A DNA stretch of 64,000 nt from Rhynchopus sp. YZ270_cl-10 (Eukaryota > Euglenozoa > Diplonemea > Diplonemida > Diplonemidae), in contig OZ037901.1 in the NCBI GenBank assembly GCA_964035575.1, positions 186,001 to 250,000 of the forward strand, read 5' to 3'. Shown one piece after another: positions 1-10,041 of the stretch (position 1 is the first letter of the stretch; each line of letters begins with the position of its first letter). The position numbers were made by a program, and so were the translations under genes. The notes below the pieces were generated by a model. The model was not told where the DNA came from. It saw only the letters and a program-made list of their open reading frames with translations, and ran no database searches.

Positions 1-761
1 GGAGATGCAGATGGCGCAAGGTGACGTGCCTGTACAGACGCTACCCCGACGTCGTTAAGGTGCATGCACAGCCGTCCTGTATCCAGTTCATAGGTTATGC
101 CCAGATGGATCCATTCATTGAGTGCAACAAACCCAGCTTCTGCCTGCAAAATAACCCACTCCGACCCGGTCCCCACCCGAACCGTCCAAAGCCCCATCTG
201 GTCAATCTCAATAACCCACCCACTCCACCACCCATCGGTACAGCACATCACATACCGGCCCCTGGAATGGACGAATTCCCCGCGGGATTTATAGGATTTG
301 ATGCGGAGACAGCATTTTATTGTGAAGTCTGCTGACAAAAGCGGAGGAAGTGTACATAAAGTGAGACCGCGGGAGAGAAGCCCGGAGACGTTCTGGGGGG
401 TTTTGAGGGTGAAGGTGTCGGGGACGGTGATGTTGCTGTTGAGGGCTGCAGATGGGTTTGAAGAGGGGTGGTGGGAGCGGTGGCGGGGGAGTTCTTCGCG
501 TTCCTGTGCAAGAGCTGCGTCTGCGTCAGCTTCACGCAACCGTTTCACCACCCACGCAGGAGAACACACCTTCTTCGACCCATCCGCACGGCACAACACC
601 ACCCGCCCTCTCCCCTCATATTCCTCCACCCGCACATCCACCACCCCTTCTATAAGGCCTGCCAATAACTGCGCGTCAGCCTGCTCTAAAGGAACCCCAT
701 CCCGCACGCAATATGTCAATCTGGCATATAACTCATTATAAGCACTTCGTGTGGGCCCCAT
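1..761 (-). CDS. LamG/concanavalin-like domain protein, partial
   Basis: The frame is open from an ATG at 761 to the window edge, so 253 codons are visible and the C-terminus is missing. An in-frame TGA directly precedes the ATG. Residues 1-100 are mixed and charged (start MGPTRSAYNELYARL) and unrecognised. From about residue 130 the sequence looks like a laminin-G/pentraxin-type beta sandwich: FTIKCCLRIKS, then a strand with WVIEID, then GLWTVRVG, then EWIHLGITYELDTGRLCMHLN. The last motif is the usual 'W.H.a.t.d...g...l..ng' stretch of LamG_3 domains. These domains bind glycans or proteins and are often modules of larger proteins. No signal peptide is visible at this start. The LamG assignment is from pattern memory; no function can be given. 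Confidence 0.6.
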   Translation of the reverse strand, partial: MGPTRSAYNELYARLTYCVRDGVPLEQADAQLLAGLIEGVVDVRVEEYEGRGRVVLCRADGSKKVCSPAWVVKRLREADADAALAQEREELPRHRSHHPSSNPSAALNSNITVPDTFTLKTPQNVSGLLSRGLTLCTLPPLLSADFTIKCCLRIKSYKSRGEFVHSRGRYVMCCTDGWWSGWVIEIDQMGLWTVRVGTGSEWVILQAEAGFVALNEWIHLGITYELDTGRLCMHLNDVGVASVQARHLAPSAS

Positions 762-1377
762 TCATGGAGGGAGAGGGGGAAGTGGGGAGGAGTGCTGCAT
801 GGGAGATTGGGGTGATGAAGTGTGCTATTTTTGCAGGGCAGCTCCCAATGTGATAGTTCGGTGAAAAATTATGTAAAAAGAAATAGAAACTTAACACTCA
901 TACGATAAAACCCATGGGAGACAGAGGTTGTGGTGAAACGCACACACTTCGACCTGTTTGGTGAGGAGTGGCTTTGCAGCGCGGTTCGTCCCCAGAACCA
1001 CAAAGTATGTTCAAAATGCGTTTCTATTTCCTCCTTCATGAGGTGACAGGGGAAAAAAAATGGTATCTGAGGTGTTTTGTTGGGTTGGTTAGAGGGGCTG
1101 TCATACAGACGGCTTTGCTTTGTCCATTTTTTTTTTTGGCTTTTTTTTTGAAAAAATGGTGGTTTCGTTCGATATATGAGAGTTAACCAACTCTCCCCAT
1201 GCCCCGGAGAATCGAAGCTTTGAAGATAATATCCATATCCAGAAATGATTTTTTTTTTTCATTTGAAAAACAGGAAATTTTTGAGGACAATGAGTGTCAC
1301 AAAACCAAATGAAAAGAAAAGCTAATAAGATGACCCTAAGCCTCTCGTGCTTAGTCACCTTGAAATGAGCAATACGT
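762..1377. other. Intergenic spacer with one dispersed repeat
   Basis: No gene seen. A family-A dispersed repeat lies at 1326-1376, just past the 3' end of the zinc-finger gene (AAGATGACCCTAAGCCTCTC then GTGCTTAGTCACCTTGAAA). The rest is T-rich with several homopolymer runs. Confidence 0.6.
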
Positions 1378-2214
1378 TTACGAGGAAAACGAGCGGTAGG
1401 AAGTGTCTGAGGAAGAAAATGAGGAGGAGACGGAGGTGCTCCGCCGGCGCTTTGCCTTCTTCTCCTTTTTGCTGCTCTTCTCTTTTTTGCTTTTCTTGTC
1501 CTTCTTCTTGCTCGCCTTGCGTGCCTTCTTTGCTTCCTTTTTGATACGCTTCTTCTCGTCTTTCTTTTCTTGCTCCTCGCGCTCCTGCAGCTCGCGGGTT
1601 GCTTTCTCTTGCAGGCGCCGCCGTTTCGCCTTAGACAGGGGACGTGGCTCGTCGCATTCACGTCGGTAGCATACTTCGTTGCGTGCAAAGTTGTTGTGGC
1701 CACATTCAGGACACTCCCAGTCGCCGTCCTGCCTTTCGCGTCGGGGCTGTGGATGGGTTTTGGTGATGTTTGACATTATCAGGTTTATTTTTTTTATGTT
1801 GGTTTAGTGATATGTCCACCTGATTTTTACCCCGCGAAAAGGTCCGTATAGGTCCGTATAGGCTCCCTATACGGACCTACACGCGGGGTAAAAATCAGGT
1901 GGTATGTGGTCTTGATTCAGAAAAAAAAAACTCAAGAAAAGGCTGATCTCTGGGGTTTGATTCGCTCTCGAGAAAATATTTTTTCAATTAATATATCATT
2001 GACGATATTGATGTGGCGTATGATGACATACCTTCTGAAGCCGCCCCAGCTCATCCTCCCTCTCTGCTTCCTCCTCTCGCTTTGTGCGGTCGCTGTCACG
2101 TCGTCGCTTCTGCACTGCCTCTCGTCTGCTGATGTCTTCATCACGTTCTGCCTGCTGTCGATCCAATACAGCACGGAAGTTCTCCCCACCTACCAACGAA
2201 AACGACGAATCCAT
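1378..2214 (-). CDS. RanBP2-type zinc-finger protein with basic/SR-like tail
   Basis: There are two exons, 2214-2032 and 1746-1378. The intron starts GTATGT and ends CCACAG, and the join is in phase 0, giving 183 residues. Exon 1 encodes a charged helix ending ELGRLQK. Exon 2 opens with a RanBP2-type zinc finger: W-E-C-P-E-C, then N-N-F and N-E-V-C, then four residues and a final Cys (about residues 69-93). A long Lys/Arg/Glu helix follows, then a Ser-rich tail. RanBP2 fingers of the ZRANB2 type bind single-stranded RNA, and the basic plus Ser-rich tail would fit an RNA-processing factor; that role is inference. The intron carries a fold-back MITE at 1816-1902. An alternative one-exon reading from ATG 1776 is possible but has no in-frame support upstream. 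Confidence 0.72.
1816..1902. mobile_element. Fold-back MITE, CACCTG family, copy 1
   Basis: The 87-bp element is almost wholly palindromic. It has terminal inverted repeats CCACCTGATTTTTACCCCGC and an inner GGTCCGTATAGG arm. It is flanked by an exact 5-bp duplication TATGT (1811-1815 and 1903-1907). It sits inside the zinc-finger gene intron. A diverged relative lies at 48020-48124. No coding capacity. Confidence 0.85.
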
Positions 2215-2750
2215 TTTTCGCCCCTAATTTAGTAGAGCAATTCACTTAAAAAATGCACAAAAAAAAAAAAAATGACAGAACAGTATTTTTAAAAAGACCT
2301 CCTAGTGTAACTGGATGTTTCCTGAAAAGTGAAGTTGAAAAAAATAATGCAAACGAGTAGTTAAAACGTCCTGAAACGCAGTTCAGTTGAGACAAAAAAA
2401 ATGGGGGGAGGGGAAGGAGGTATACTTGAGGTAAATGGAGGAGTGGATCATATACGTTTTTTTTTTGTCGTCGAAGTTGAAGTTAGAGAAAAATGTATTT
2501 TTTTCGTGGTTTTTTTTTTTCATGGGAGGATGACTAGGAACAAAAAAAGGGTGGGTCACAAAAAAGAGGGAAAAAACTGAGATACAACATAGGGGGGTGG
2601 GGTATTGCAAGAACAACAAGAAAATTTTGGGAGAAAAAAAAAAAAAAAAAAAACGACAGAAATGGGGGCAGATCCCCTAAATTGGCAAGCTTTTTGTTTA
2701 TAGAGAAAAAGGTGATAACCGGGGGGGTGCGCCCTGGCCGTTCTATTTAC

Positions 2751-3360
2751 CAGAGTCCTAGCTTGCCTGGGTCAGTGGGTCAAGCTGACCCAAGTGCCTG
2801 GGTCGCGACCCACGAAAAAAAAAAAAAAAGGGAATTAATTAATTTGGAAATTGGGAAATTCTGAATTTTTCCCCTCTTTGGGGGGCCCACCACCTTTTCT
2901 GGGGTAAGAAAAAAATATCTACAAAAAAATCCGGCACCGTCCAGGGCTGGACCCAATTTTTTTTGCCTGCGGCGCCAGTTTTCCTTTTTTGCTCCGCAAA
3001 AAAGGGTTCGTAGAGTGACTCTGTGGTGTAAAAAGCTACATTTTTACACCGTACCCTAATTTTTTTCGCCTGCGGCGCCATTTTATATTTTGTGTTGGGT
3101 GATCTATGAACGGGGAGTGATTTTTATGGTTATAGCGTTCCATTTAACGTTGTGAGCAACTCACTAGTCGTAGTGGCCAAAATTTGTATCAGTCAAGAAC
3201 TTGTCCATTTTTCTGAAATGACCCCACCACAGTGAGGGTAGAGCTCGGAAAACCCAAAAAAGCCAAGACAAGCCCCCCAAGGCCCAAAACCTCTGCTGAC
3301 CCAAAAAAAAAATTCTGACCCAGATTTGGCATTTTTTTTCAAAACCAAGCTAGGACCCTG
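2751..3360. mobile_element. hAT-like MITE (610 bp)
   Basis: The ends are CAGAGTCCTAGCTTG and, inverted, CAAGCTAGGACCCTG. The flanks carry an exact 8-bp duplication CTATTTAC (2743-2750 and 3361-3368). An 8-bp duplication with CAGRG-type ends is typical of hAT elements. The interior is non-coding. It holds two copies of a CCTGCGGCGCCA motif (near 2968 and 3069) and several GGGTCAG/CTGACCC blocks. Confidence 0.85.
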
Positions 3361-3417
3361 CTATTTACAGCATAAAACAAGAAAAAAACGCAAAATAGAT
3401 AGATATGACACACATTA

Positions 3418-3931
3418 CAGTGGGGCGCTACATTACGGATGCGTCTATGGGTAACTCCAATATTTACCCATAATTAACCTATCCACTACCAGGGGGTGTG
3501 GGGTTTTTTTCCCGTTTATTTTTTTGGAATCATCTGAGTGTTTCTGGGTCAAAACTGGGGCGATGGTGCATTTTTTGGGTCCTCTAGGTGGTTTGGTATG
3601 GTCTTCGGGGACTTCTGCGGTTCTGAGAATCAAAATCGAAAAATCGCATTTGTTCGGCTGTGACCCGTCCCCCCCTGTTTCACGCATTTTCCTTGATGTG
3701 CGTGTTGTGGGTGGCGGAAAAAATCAAAAATCAAATTCTAAAAAATCCAAAAAAAAAATAGGGGAATCACACATTTCAACCTCCCGGAAGCCATTAAAAA
3801 AAAAAAAATTCCACTTTTGACCAGTTTTTAATGTCTTGGAGGCTAGTGCCGATTAACCTTTACATATATGTAAAGGTGGTAGTGGATAGGTTAAGTCATC
3901 CGGAATAAACGCGTAATATAGCGCCCCACTG
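3418..3931. mobile_element. Tc1/mariner-like MITE (514 bp)
   Basis: The ends are CAGTGGGGCGCTAYATTACG in inverted orientation, each flanked by TA (3416-3417 and 3932-3933). A second inner inverted pair, TTAACCTATCCACTACC, lies near 3475 and 3865-3894. TA duplication with CAGTG ends is the mark of Tc1/mariner/pogo-type elements. No transposase frame remains, so this is a non-autonomous derivative. Confidence 0.82.
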
Positions 3932-3962
3932 TACTATGTAAGTAAAGTTGTTTCGTTTTATT

Positions 3963-4055
3963 GCACAATCCTCCTGAGGGATGGGATTGGCGACTGTACC
4001 CGGTAATACTCCAATTTCTCCTTTAAAGCAAGCTTCGTAGGAATAACAAAAAGGA
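3963..4055. repeat. Dispersed repeat, family F
   Basis: The segment (…GGGATTGGCGACTGTACC…TTTCTCCTTTAAAGCAAGC…) matches 38098-38180 (…GTGATTGGCGACCGTATC…TTTCTCCTTTAAGCTACGC…). Same orientation in both places. Function unknown. Confidence 0.55.
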
Positions 4056-4131
4056 TAGCACAAAACACCTCTACGCAGTGGAGAAACAGTTCCACTCTCA
4101 CGGTTGGGTTTCTTCATCATTTTTCTTTTTG

Positions 4132-4180
4132 TGAAAACTTGGTTGTATTAGTGTAGACACCCGAGGATGAACTGCACTAT
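4132..4180 (-). repeat. Dispersed repeat, family B
   Basis: Written on plus it reads GAAAACTTGGTTGTATTAG, then TGTAGACACCCGAGGATGA. On minus, the gene sense, it ends AAGTTTTC followed by A-rich sequence. This is the best-preserved copy of a family seen at least ten times here. Confidence 0.75.
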
Positions 4181-4288
4181 ACAGTTCTTTTTGTCTCTTT
4201 TTCCGAACAAAACTTATAAGAATAGTGTCTCCGCTTTTCAGAAGCAGAAAAGAAGGCTGCCGTCACCTTTTAAACCCTCAAAAGATCA

Positions 4289-7200
4289 TCAAATCATCGA
4301 CGTATCTATCTCCGCACCCCCACCATAGCCTGACTGGCTTTCGTGCCACTCCTCCTCCTCCTCCTCCTCTTCCTCCTCGATTTCCTCCCCCTCCTCCTCT
4401 TCCTCTTTGCCGCCATATTCCGCAACCCTCCCTTGATAGGGCAAGGGCTCGGAAGCATCGAAGGGTATATGAGAAGGGGCGGGAGCCGGAGGAATGTAAC
4501 CTTGGTACGGTGCCGTAGGGGGGAATGGGACAGGCTCAAAGGTGTCGGTGGTGTTGCTGGGAGAGGCACCGCCGTCGGGTGTGTCTCTCTCCTTTTCGGC
4601 ACTCATTTCACTCAGAATCGCGGCACGTTCCTTCTGTTGTGCGCGAGCCTCGGATTGTTTGCTTAGTTTTAAGGTCCGTTTTGCTTCCTTCGTCATCGCA
4701 GTCGGAGGTTTGCTCCGTCCAATTTGAGTACCATGCACTGAAATCGCCTTTTTCAAACACGAAACCCATTGATGTCTTTCATCCGCCGATTTGCTCGAGA
4801 ATTTTAACATTGTATCTCCAGAGATTGTTTCGACAATGAAGAAATTACCGTCTGCGCCGGATTTTCTTGGAGATGAGTGAGAGTTTGGCCCGTCAGTGGG
4901 GACTTCAACAGGCGTGACAGCAACAATTCCTACAACAGAGAAGAGCTTTACAAAGCGAGAGCTGTTCGGGTGTTTGTACTGCAGAAGCCCGTTTGCGAAG
5001 ACAAAATACCGTTTTTTCCAGTTGTGCGGTGCAATTATAGGGTTTGCGTTATACTGCAACCACCCTTCCTGAGTGGGGTACACTGCGGGCTGGAGAATAT
5101 CGGTGTATTGTTGTTCGTCATTCCACAAAAAATCACCTCGGCTTGCTGTGGCGAACCCTCTGGTTACTGCCCCAAGAATTTGATGGGTTAGATGGGTCTT
5201 TTGTTTTGTTGTTTCACGGAGTCGCTCAAAACCTGATCGGAGCCGGATGCAGGCAGAGTTAAGCGCAGCAACAGATTTATCATCATATTTCGCGGGACCC
5301 CCTACCAGGCATTGCGCTTCTAACCCGGCTGCTTTGATGTGGGATTGGAGTGCGGTCAGAATGTTTTCATTTGTTGTGTCAGACATTCCTAAGAAACGTT
5401 CAGAGAAGTTGAGAGCGGTGAGCTGCCGTTGCTGCATACTGTCCATCTCTATTTTAGACCTCCCGATCTCCTCCATGAGATGCAGTCCATCTGCCTTTAC
5501 CCGCAATATGTCAACATATTTGCAGGCCCCCAACGAAGACGTTAACACCTTATTCGACCTCATTAATGCCCCAGAAGTGTTCACTTCATCAACAAAACGT
5601 TGTTCCAACGCCTCATGCTTCTCCTTAAAACTGTTCAAATCATTTTCCAACGCGATTTTTTCATTGTTCATCCGTTTTGACGCCTCATAGGACCGTGAGC
5701 TCACTTCTATCAACCCTTTGAGGTGTTGTCTTGTATAAAAGAGCATGTCATTCGCGTAGGCGTCAATGAGGGTGTACCGTTCTACCCGTTCTGCGCCCTG
5801 CATCATGTAGGAGAGAGAGGCATAGGCAAGGGGGTGGATGGCGGCAGAGAGGAGTGTCGAGCGTGAGGAGGCTTCGTCTGCGTGGAGTTCGTTGCGTTCG
5901 CTGTGCTCGACGGTGGCGACGGAGGCAAGGAGGAGCTGGGTCTTCTCCTTCTTAATGTGCTTCGCAGCGAACAGCGACCACCTGTGGGACTCCCCCTGCA
6001 AGTTCTCCGTCAACCCTTGCAAAATATGCAAAAAGCACGCCGCCTCCTCGTGCACAACGCTCTCGCGGACACGTTCCTCCTCACCGCACGTTGCGTTGAG
6101 GTTGGTACTATGGTGCAGAACCTGGACACGTTCCTCTCCTGCCTGGCGGATGGCGGTGGAGTCCTGTTGGGGGGGTGAGGCGTGGTGTGGTGTGGTTCTA
6201 TTTTGATTATCTGAAAAACGGTCAGGTCTGTCGTGGGGTGCTGGAAGAGAAAGTCCGCTGAAAGGGCTCAAAGGAAAAAAAAATGGCGGTTTGATGAAAA
6301 TTTGCCGTAGATAAAAAACTTAAATGGGTAGGTGAGTGGGTGAGGTTACATACTACAACAAACTTTGCCCGTTCCTCCTCGAAGGTGGTCTTCCACCTGT
6401 CGCGGTCATCACGCATGCTGTCACGTTCCTTCTGCAAGGCAAGCACGTGGCCACTGTCGAGGGTAAGAAGCTTGCGCAGCTCAGGGCTTGTGACCTGCAC
6501 CTCGAGAAGCGCGCTGTCAGTCTCGATGTTAGGGTTGAGCTCTTTCAGGTATTTGACAAGAAGCGCTTCGTGCTCGCCGCAGTCGAGGTAGAAGATTCTG
6601 TTTGGGAGAACATTTAAGGCAAAACACCATCCAGACCTATCTAAAGAAAACACGACATTCTTATGACGTTTCTTCCCCCGAATAATGCTTATTTCTCACC
6701 AAATTATACAAAAAAAAAAAAAACCTCAAAAACATACAATCCATTCGAAAACAGCAGCGACACCTTCCGCCAATCCCTATACAAAGTGATCTTCATGATA
6801 TTCTCTCCTGATGCTACGAAGCTGACTTTGCCATCCACAAACTGACAGACATAGAACGCTGTATCTGTTATGGCCACCGCACTGGGGCTCAGGTCTTCAA
6901 GCTTCGACGTGACGACATCAGCTTTCACTGTTGTCTTGAGAAGACGGTCTTTGTTCTGCGTGAGCTGCGAGGCCTGCAGGGTGTAGCCCCAACCCAGGGT
7001 ATCGTCTTTATGCCTTACTATAGGACGCTCTGCGGAGGCCTCTTGCGACAGTGCTGCGTACCGTTCCTGCTTGCCTGCATTAAGCAATGCAGCGTCTGCC
7101 TCTGTCTCCGCCAACGCAGTCTTGACACCCAACAATGTTTCCACCATACGTACCTTATCACGCACCGTTGTCCGCAACTCCGACATCTTCCCACCCAACC

Positions 7201-8554
7201 TCCGTACCCTAAGAACCTCCTCTTCACTTAAAGGAGAATGCGCCGCAACAGGACGAAGTAACTCCGTGTTCGCCTGAAAATCCTCATTAAACGACTGCTG
7301 AAGATCACCTATCATGTCATCCAACTCAGCTACCTCTGCCTTTTGCGCTTCATTCTTTGGCCTACAATTTGCTTTGTAATATTCAAATACTCGGAGACAG
7401 TTTTGATAGCATGTTGTCAATGATGCCTGCTCTAGAAGAGCGTTGCCGAGATCGGGGTCAGAGGTGGCTTGGGTTTTGGGTTGGGTTTCCCAGTCGTCGC
7501 CTTGAAGAGCGCACCAACCGTGTATCATTTCATGAGGTAAACGGCCTTCTGCGAGATGAGAGGAAAGCAGGGTAACGTTATTGGATTCCGCGTTTTTTTT
7601 GTCGCTGACTGCCCAGCGTTGGGATTGGTGAAGAAATAACACCTGCCCGTCTGCAGCGCACCAAACATGTCGTGGTGCATTTTGTCGCGCTACTGCTTGC
7701 TGCAACTCAATTCTTTTCGCTTGCGCTTCGGTAATCCCCTTTGCTACCACAGCCTTTTTCGGAGACAGCTGATTGGATACGCTTGCAGGCAATGCCCCGC
7801 TTTCATAACTGTAAACGGAAGTGTACTCAGGTTTTGCCACAGAAACAAACCATATCTTCTGAGGCACCCCTGGAGGGGCCCCTCTCGGAGAGCTTGGAGG
7901 AGAGTTGTCTGGTGATTCTGGAGTATCTCCGTCGGCTGTTGTCCCTTTCAAATTCGCTGTTGCGGCAAGGTTTTTGACGTTTTTGACCTCTGGTTCCGTG
8001 ATTTTTAAAGTTTCCTGGGTCTTCGCAGCGTGCGCTTCGGTTATAGCTTTGCGCAACGCAGCAACAACATCTGTTGCAGACATTTTATTTGGTCCATCCT
8101 TCCCCGAAAAAGTAAGCATCAGATCATGTTTCCCTGCCTTCGCTTGAATCAATACTGTAACCTCTTCTTGCTTCTTGAGTGGCGACCGAAGTCTTCTTAC
8201 CCCTTTCGAAACTATCTTCACCTCCAACAGGTCTTCGAAGGTGAGACGGTCCTTGAATGCGAGTCTATGGATGGCAGGGCTCTTCCCTTTCTTTGGTGCC
8301 TTCCGTTCTTCTGCAAGAAAGATGTAGAAAGGGTCGATACCGAGGGCGCGGGGGTGGGGTGATTTGTTCCCATGCTGCTCACATCGGCAGAAGAACGTTA
8401 CCTTTACGTTAGGGGGGAGCAGTGCGGCGAGCTCGGTGTCAATAGCCTGGGTGGCGGGGGCGGTGGTGGTGGTGGAGGGAGCTGGCGCAGCCACTGCCGT
8501 GTCTGTTGCGGCAGGATCCGCCCCCAGTGGCACTTCCTCTTCTCCATTCGGCAT
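4289..8554 (-). CDS. Large PH-domain membrane adaptor (about 1,296 aa)
   Basis: Three exons join in phase: 8554-6783, 6597-6354 and 6163-4289 (donors GTATAG and GTATGT). Without the joins the first part would end in low-complexity intron sequence, and the middle part (FYLDCGEHEALLVKYLKEL) would be orphaned. Residues about 40-170 look like a divergent PH-like fold. The middle is helical. Residues about 690-990 are a long helical region that could be BAR-like. Residues about 1037-1150 are a clear PH domain: EGWLQYN, then NWKKRYFVFANGLLQYK, then the closing helix Trp in RHQWVSCLKKA. The tail is Glu-rich (4345-4420) and tyrosine/proline-rich. PH domains bind phosphoinositides or proteins, so a membrane-scaffold role is likely. 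The exon 1-2 joint is the least certain; two separate genes remain possible. Confidence 0.65.
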
Positions 8555-8916
8555 TGTTGTCTTCTTAGTCTACGACCCTCTTAACAGCATTTTTGTGGAT
8601 ATTCTATTAGGGTACTGATAGGGAAAGTGATGAAAAGGAGGGGTGTGAAGTACAGCGGAAGGGGGGTGATAAGGGGAGGGGATGAGGGGGGGAGAGGAGA
8701 GTTGCACGATGGTGAAGTAAATTCTGGGTTTTTTTTTTCTCGCCGTTTCACTGTTGTAAAACTACAAGTAAAGTCATTTAATTCACCGTGGTGTGTGTAG
8801 GAAGGAAGGGAAGAAGGAATGAGGTAAGAAAGAGAAAAAACGTCTTTTATTTGCCACATTATTTGTTTTCTTCGCACATTTTTTGTTTTTGTTTTGTTTT
8901 TTTCGTTATTTTAATT

Positions 8917-8962
8917 GACAACTTGGTTGGGTAAGTGTAGACACCCGAGGATGAGCTCCACA
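8917..8962 (-). repeat. Dispersed repeat, family B
   Basis: Plus-strand ACTTGGTTGGGTAAGTG then TAGACACCCGAGGATGAGC and TCCAC. It matches the other B copies and has the same orientation. Confidence 0.7.
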
Positions 8963-9010
8963 AAATAAGAAGAAGGAAGAAAAAGATGAGCTTCACACAC
9001 AAAAGAGAAT

Positions 9011-9075
9011 TCTGTCTTGAAATACAACACGCTCTCGCAACAGTGCACCTTTTGGTGCGTGGGTGGTTCACTCAT
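9011..9075 (-). repeat. Dispersed repeat, family C (short copy)
   Basis: Plus-strand CTTGAAATACAACACGCTCT then CGCAACAGTGCACC. It matches the C consensus TTGAAATACAACAGCCCTCT / CGTGAACAGTGTACC. Confidence 0.65.
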
Positions 9076-9424
9076 GGTATGTTTTTTTTCCCCTTGTATT
9101 TTTCTCTCTTCACTGTCGCAAGCACAAAAAGCGCTTCTTAACACCGTGGTGTGTGGGTAGGTGGGGGGAAAGGGTGGCGGAAGTAAGAGGCCACTAAATG
9201 GTGTAAATAGTTTGGAGGAAAAGTTACGACGATGACCGAACTCCTGTTTTGGTTTGGTCACCCCATCAAAAAAAAAGAATAGGAACATTCTCTGTTGATC
9301 GTCCCTTGCTCCACGCGGAGGTAATTTTTGCTTTCTCCTAAAAACGCGGGCGTGCTTGCCAAGCAATGGGGAGTGGGGAGGGAAGAGGGATGGGTAGTGC
9401 TGTCGCTAGCAATGTGTGTTGTAC

Positions 9425-9575
9425 ATCTCTCATGTCGGCTCTGTCATTTATGTGACAATCTGCTGAGAGCAGTGTGTAGCTTGCTACGGTGTGCTACCCC
9501 AGAAGAGAAGAAGAAAAAAACGACTTGAAATACAACAGCCCTCTCGTGAACAGTGTACCGTGGATGGACCCCAAC
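9425..9575 (-). repeat. Dispersed repeat, family C (long copy)
   Basis: About 150 bp are shared with 35995-36150. Both have GTGACAATCTG(C/T)TGAGAGC, then AGTGTGTAGCTTGCTAC, then CCCCAGAAGAGAAG, then the short C core CTTGAAATACAA…CCCTCTCGTGAACAGTGTACC. The two long copies are near identical, so one recent family is likely. Confidence 0.8.
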
Positions 9576-10041
9576 CATAAAAAAATTGTCCCAACATCTT
9601 TAGTTTAAAAAAATACCTTGAATAGTTTACATTAAACATTTCCCCCTCAGCATTGATGAATTTACCACTGCGATGACGGCGAACAGGTGGCTTACCCTGG
9701 TTCCCCTTATTAGTTACCGTGTTCAAAAACACTTGGCTGCGTGAGTGTAGGTACCTTTTAAAAAAATGCCGTATCTGCACTACGGGACAACTATTATTAG
9801 GACGGCAAAAAAAAACAGATGAAAATATACAAAATCATAACTTTCGTGGCGGAAGCCGCGAGCATAAACGAATAGACGGGAGGGGGATGGCATCACTCAT
9901 GGCCTTACGTAGGGATGTAAAGGGCATTGTTAGATAGGTTGTGTGGCATATGTTTTTATGTGCAGGCATTTTCGCTTGCCTTTTTGAAGCGGAAACTGTG
10001 GTCCTGCTTATGGTGACACATTCCTTATATGGAATGGACAC

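Larger units (their letters stand above)
8555..10041. other. Intergenic spacer with several dispersed repeats
   Basis: No coding sequence is recognised. The spacer holds a family-B repeat (8917-8962), a family-C repeat (9011-9075), a long family-C copy (9425-9575) and a weak B-like stretch (9724-9762). A segment at 8745-8800 resembles 63150-63205 (shared AAGTCATTTAMTTCACCGT). Confidence 0.55.
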
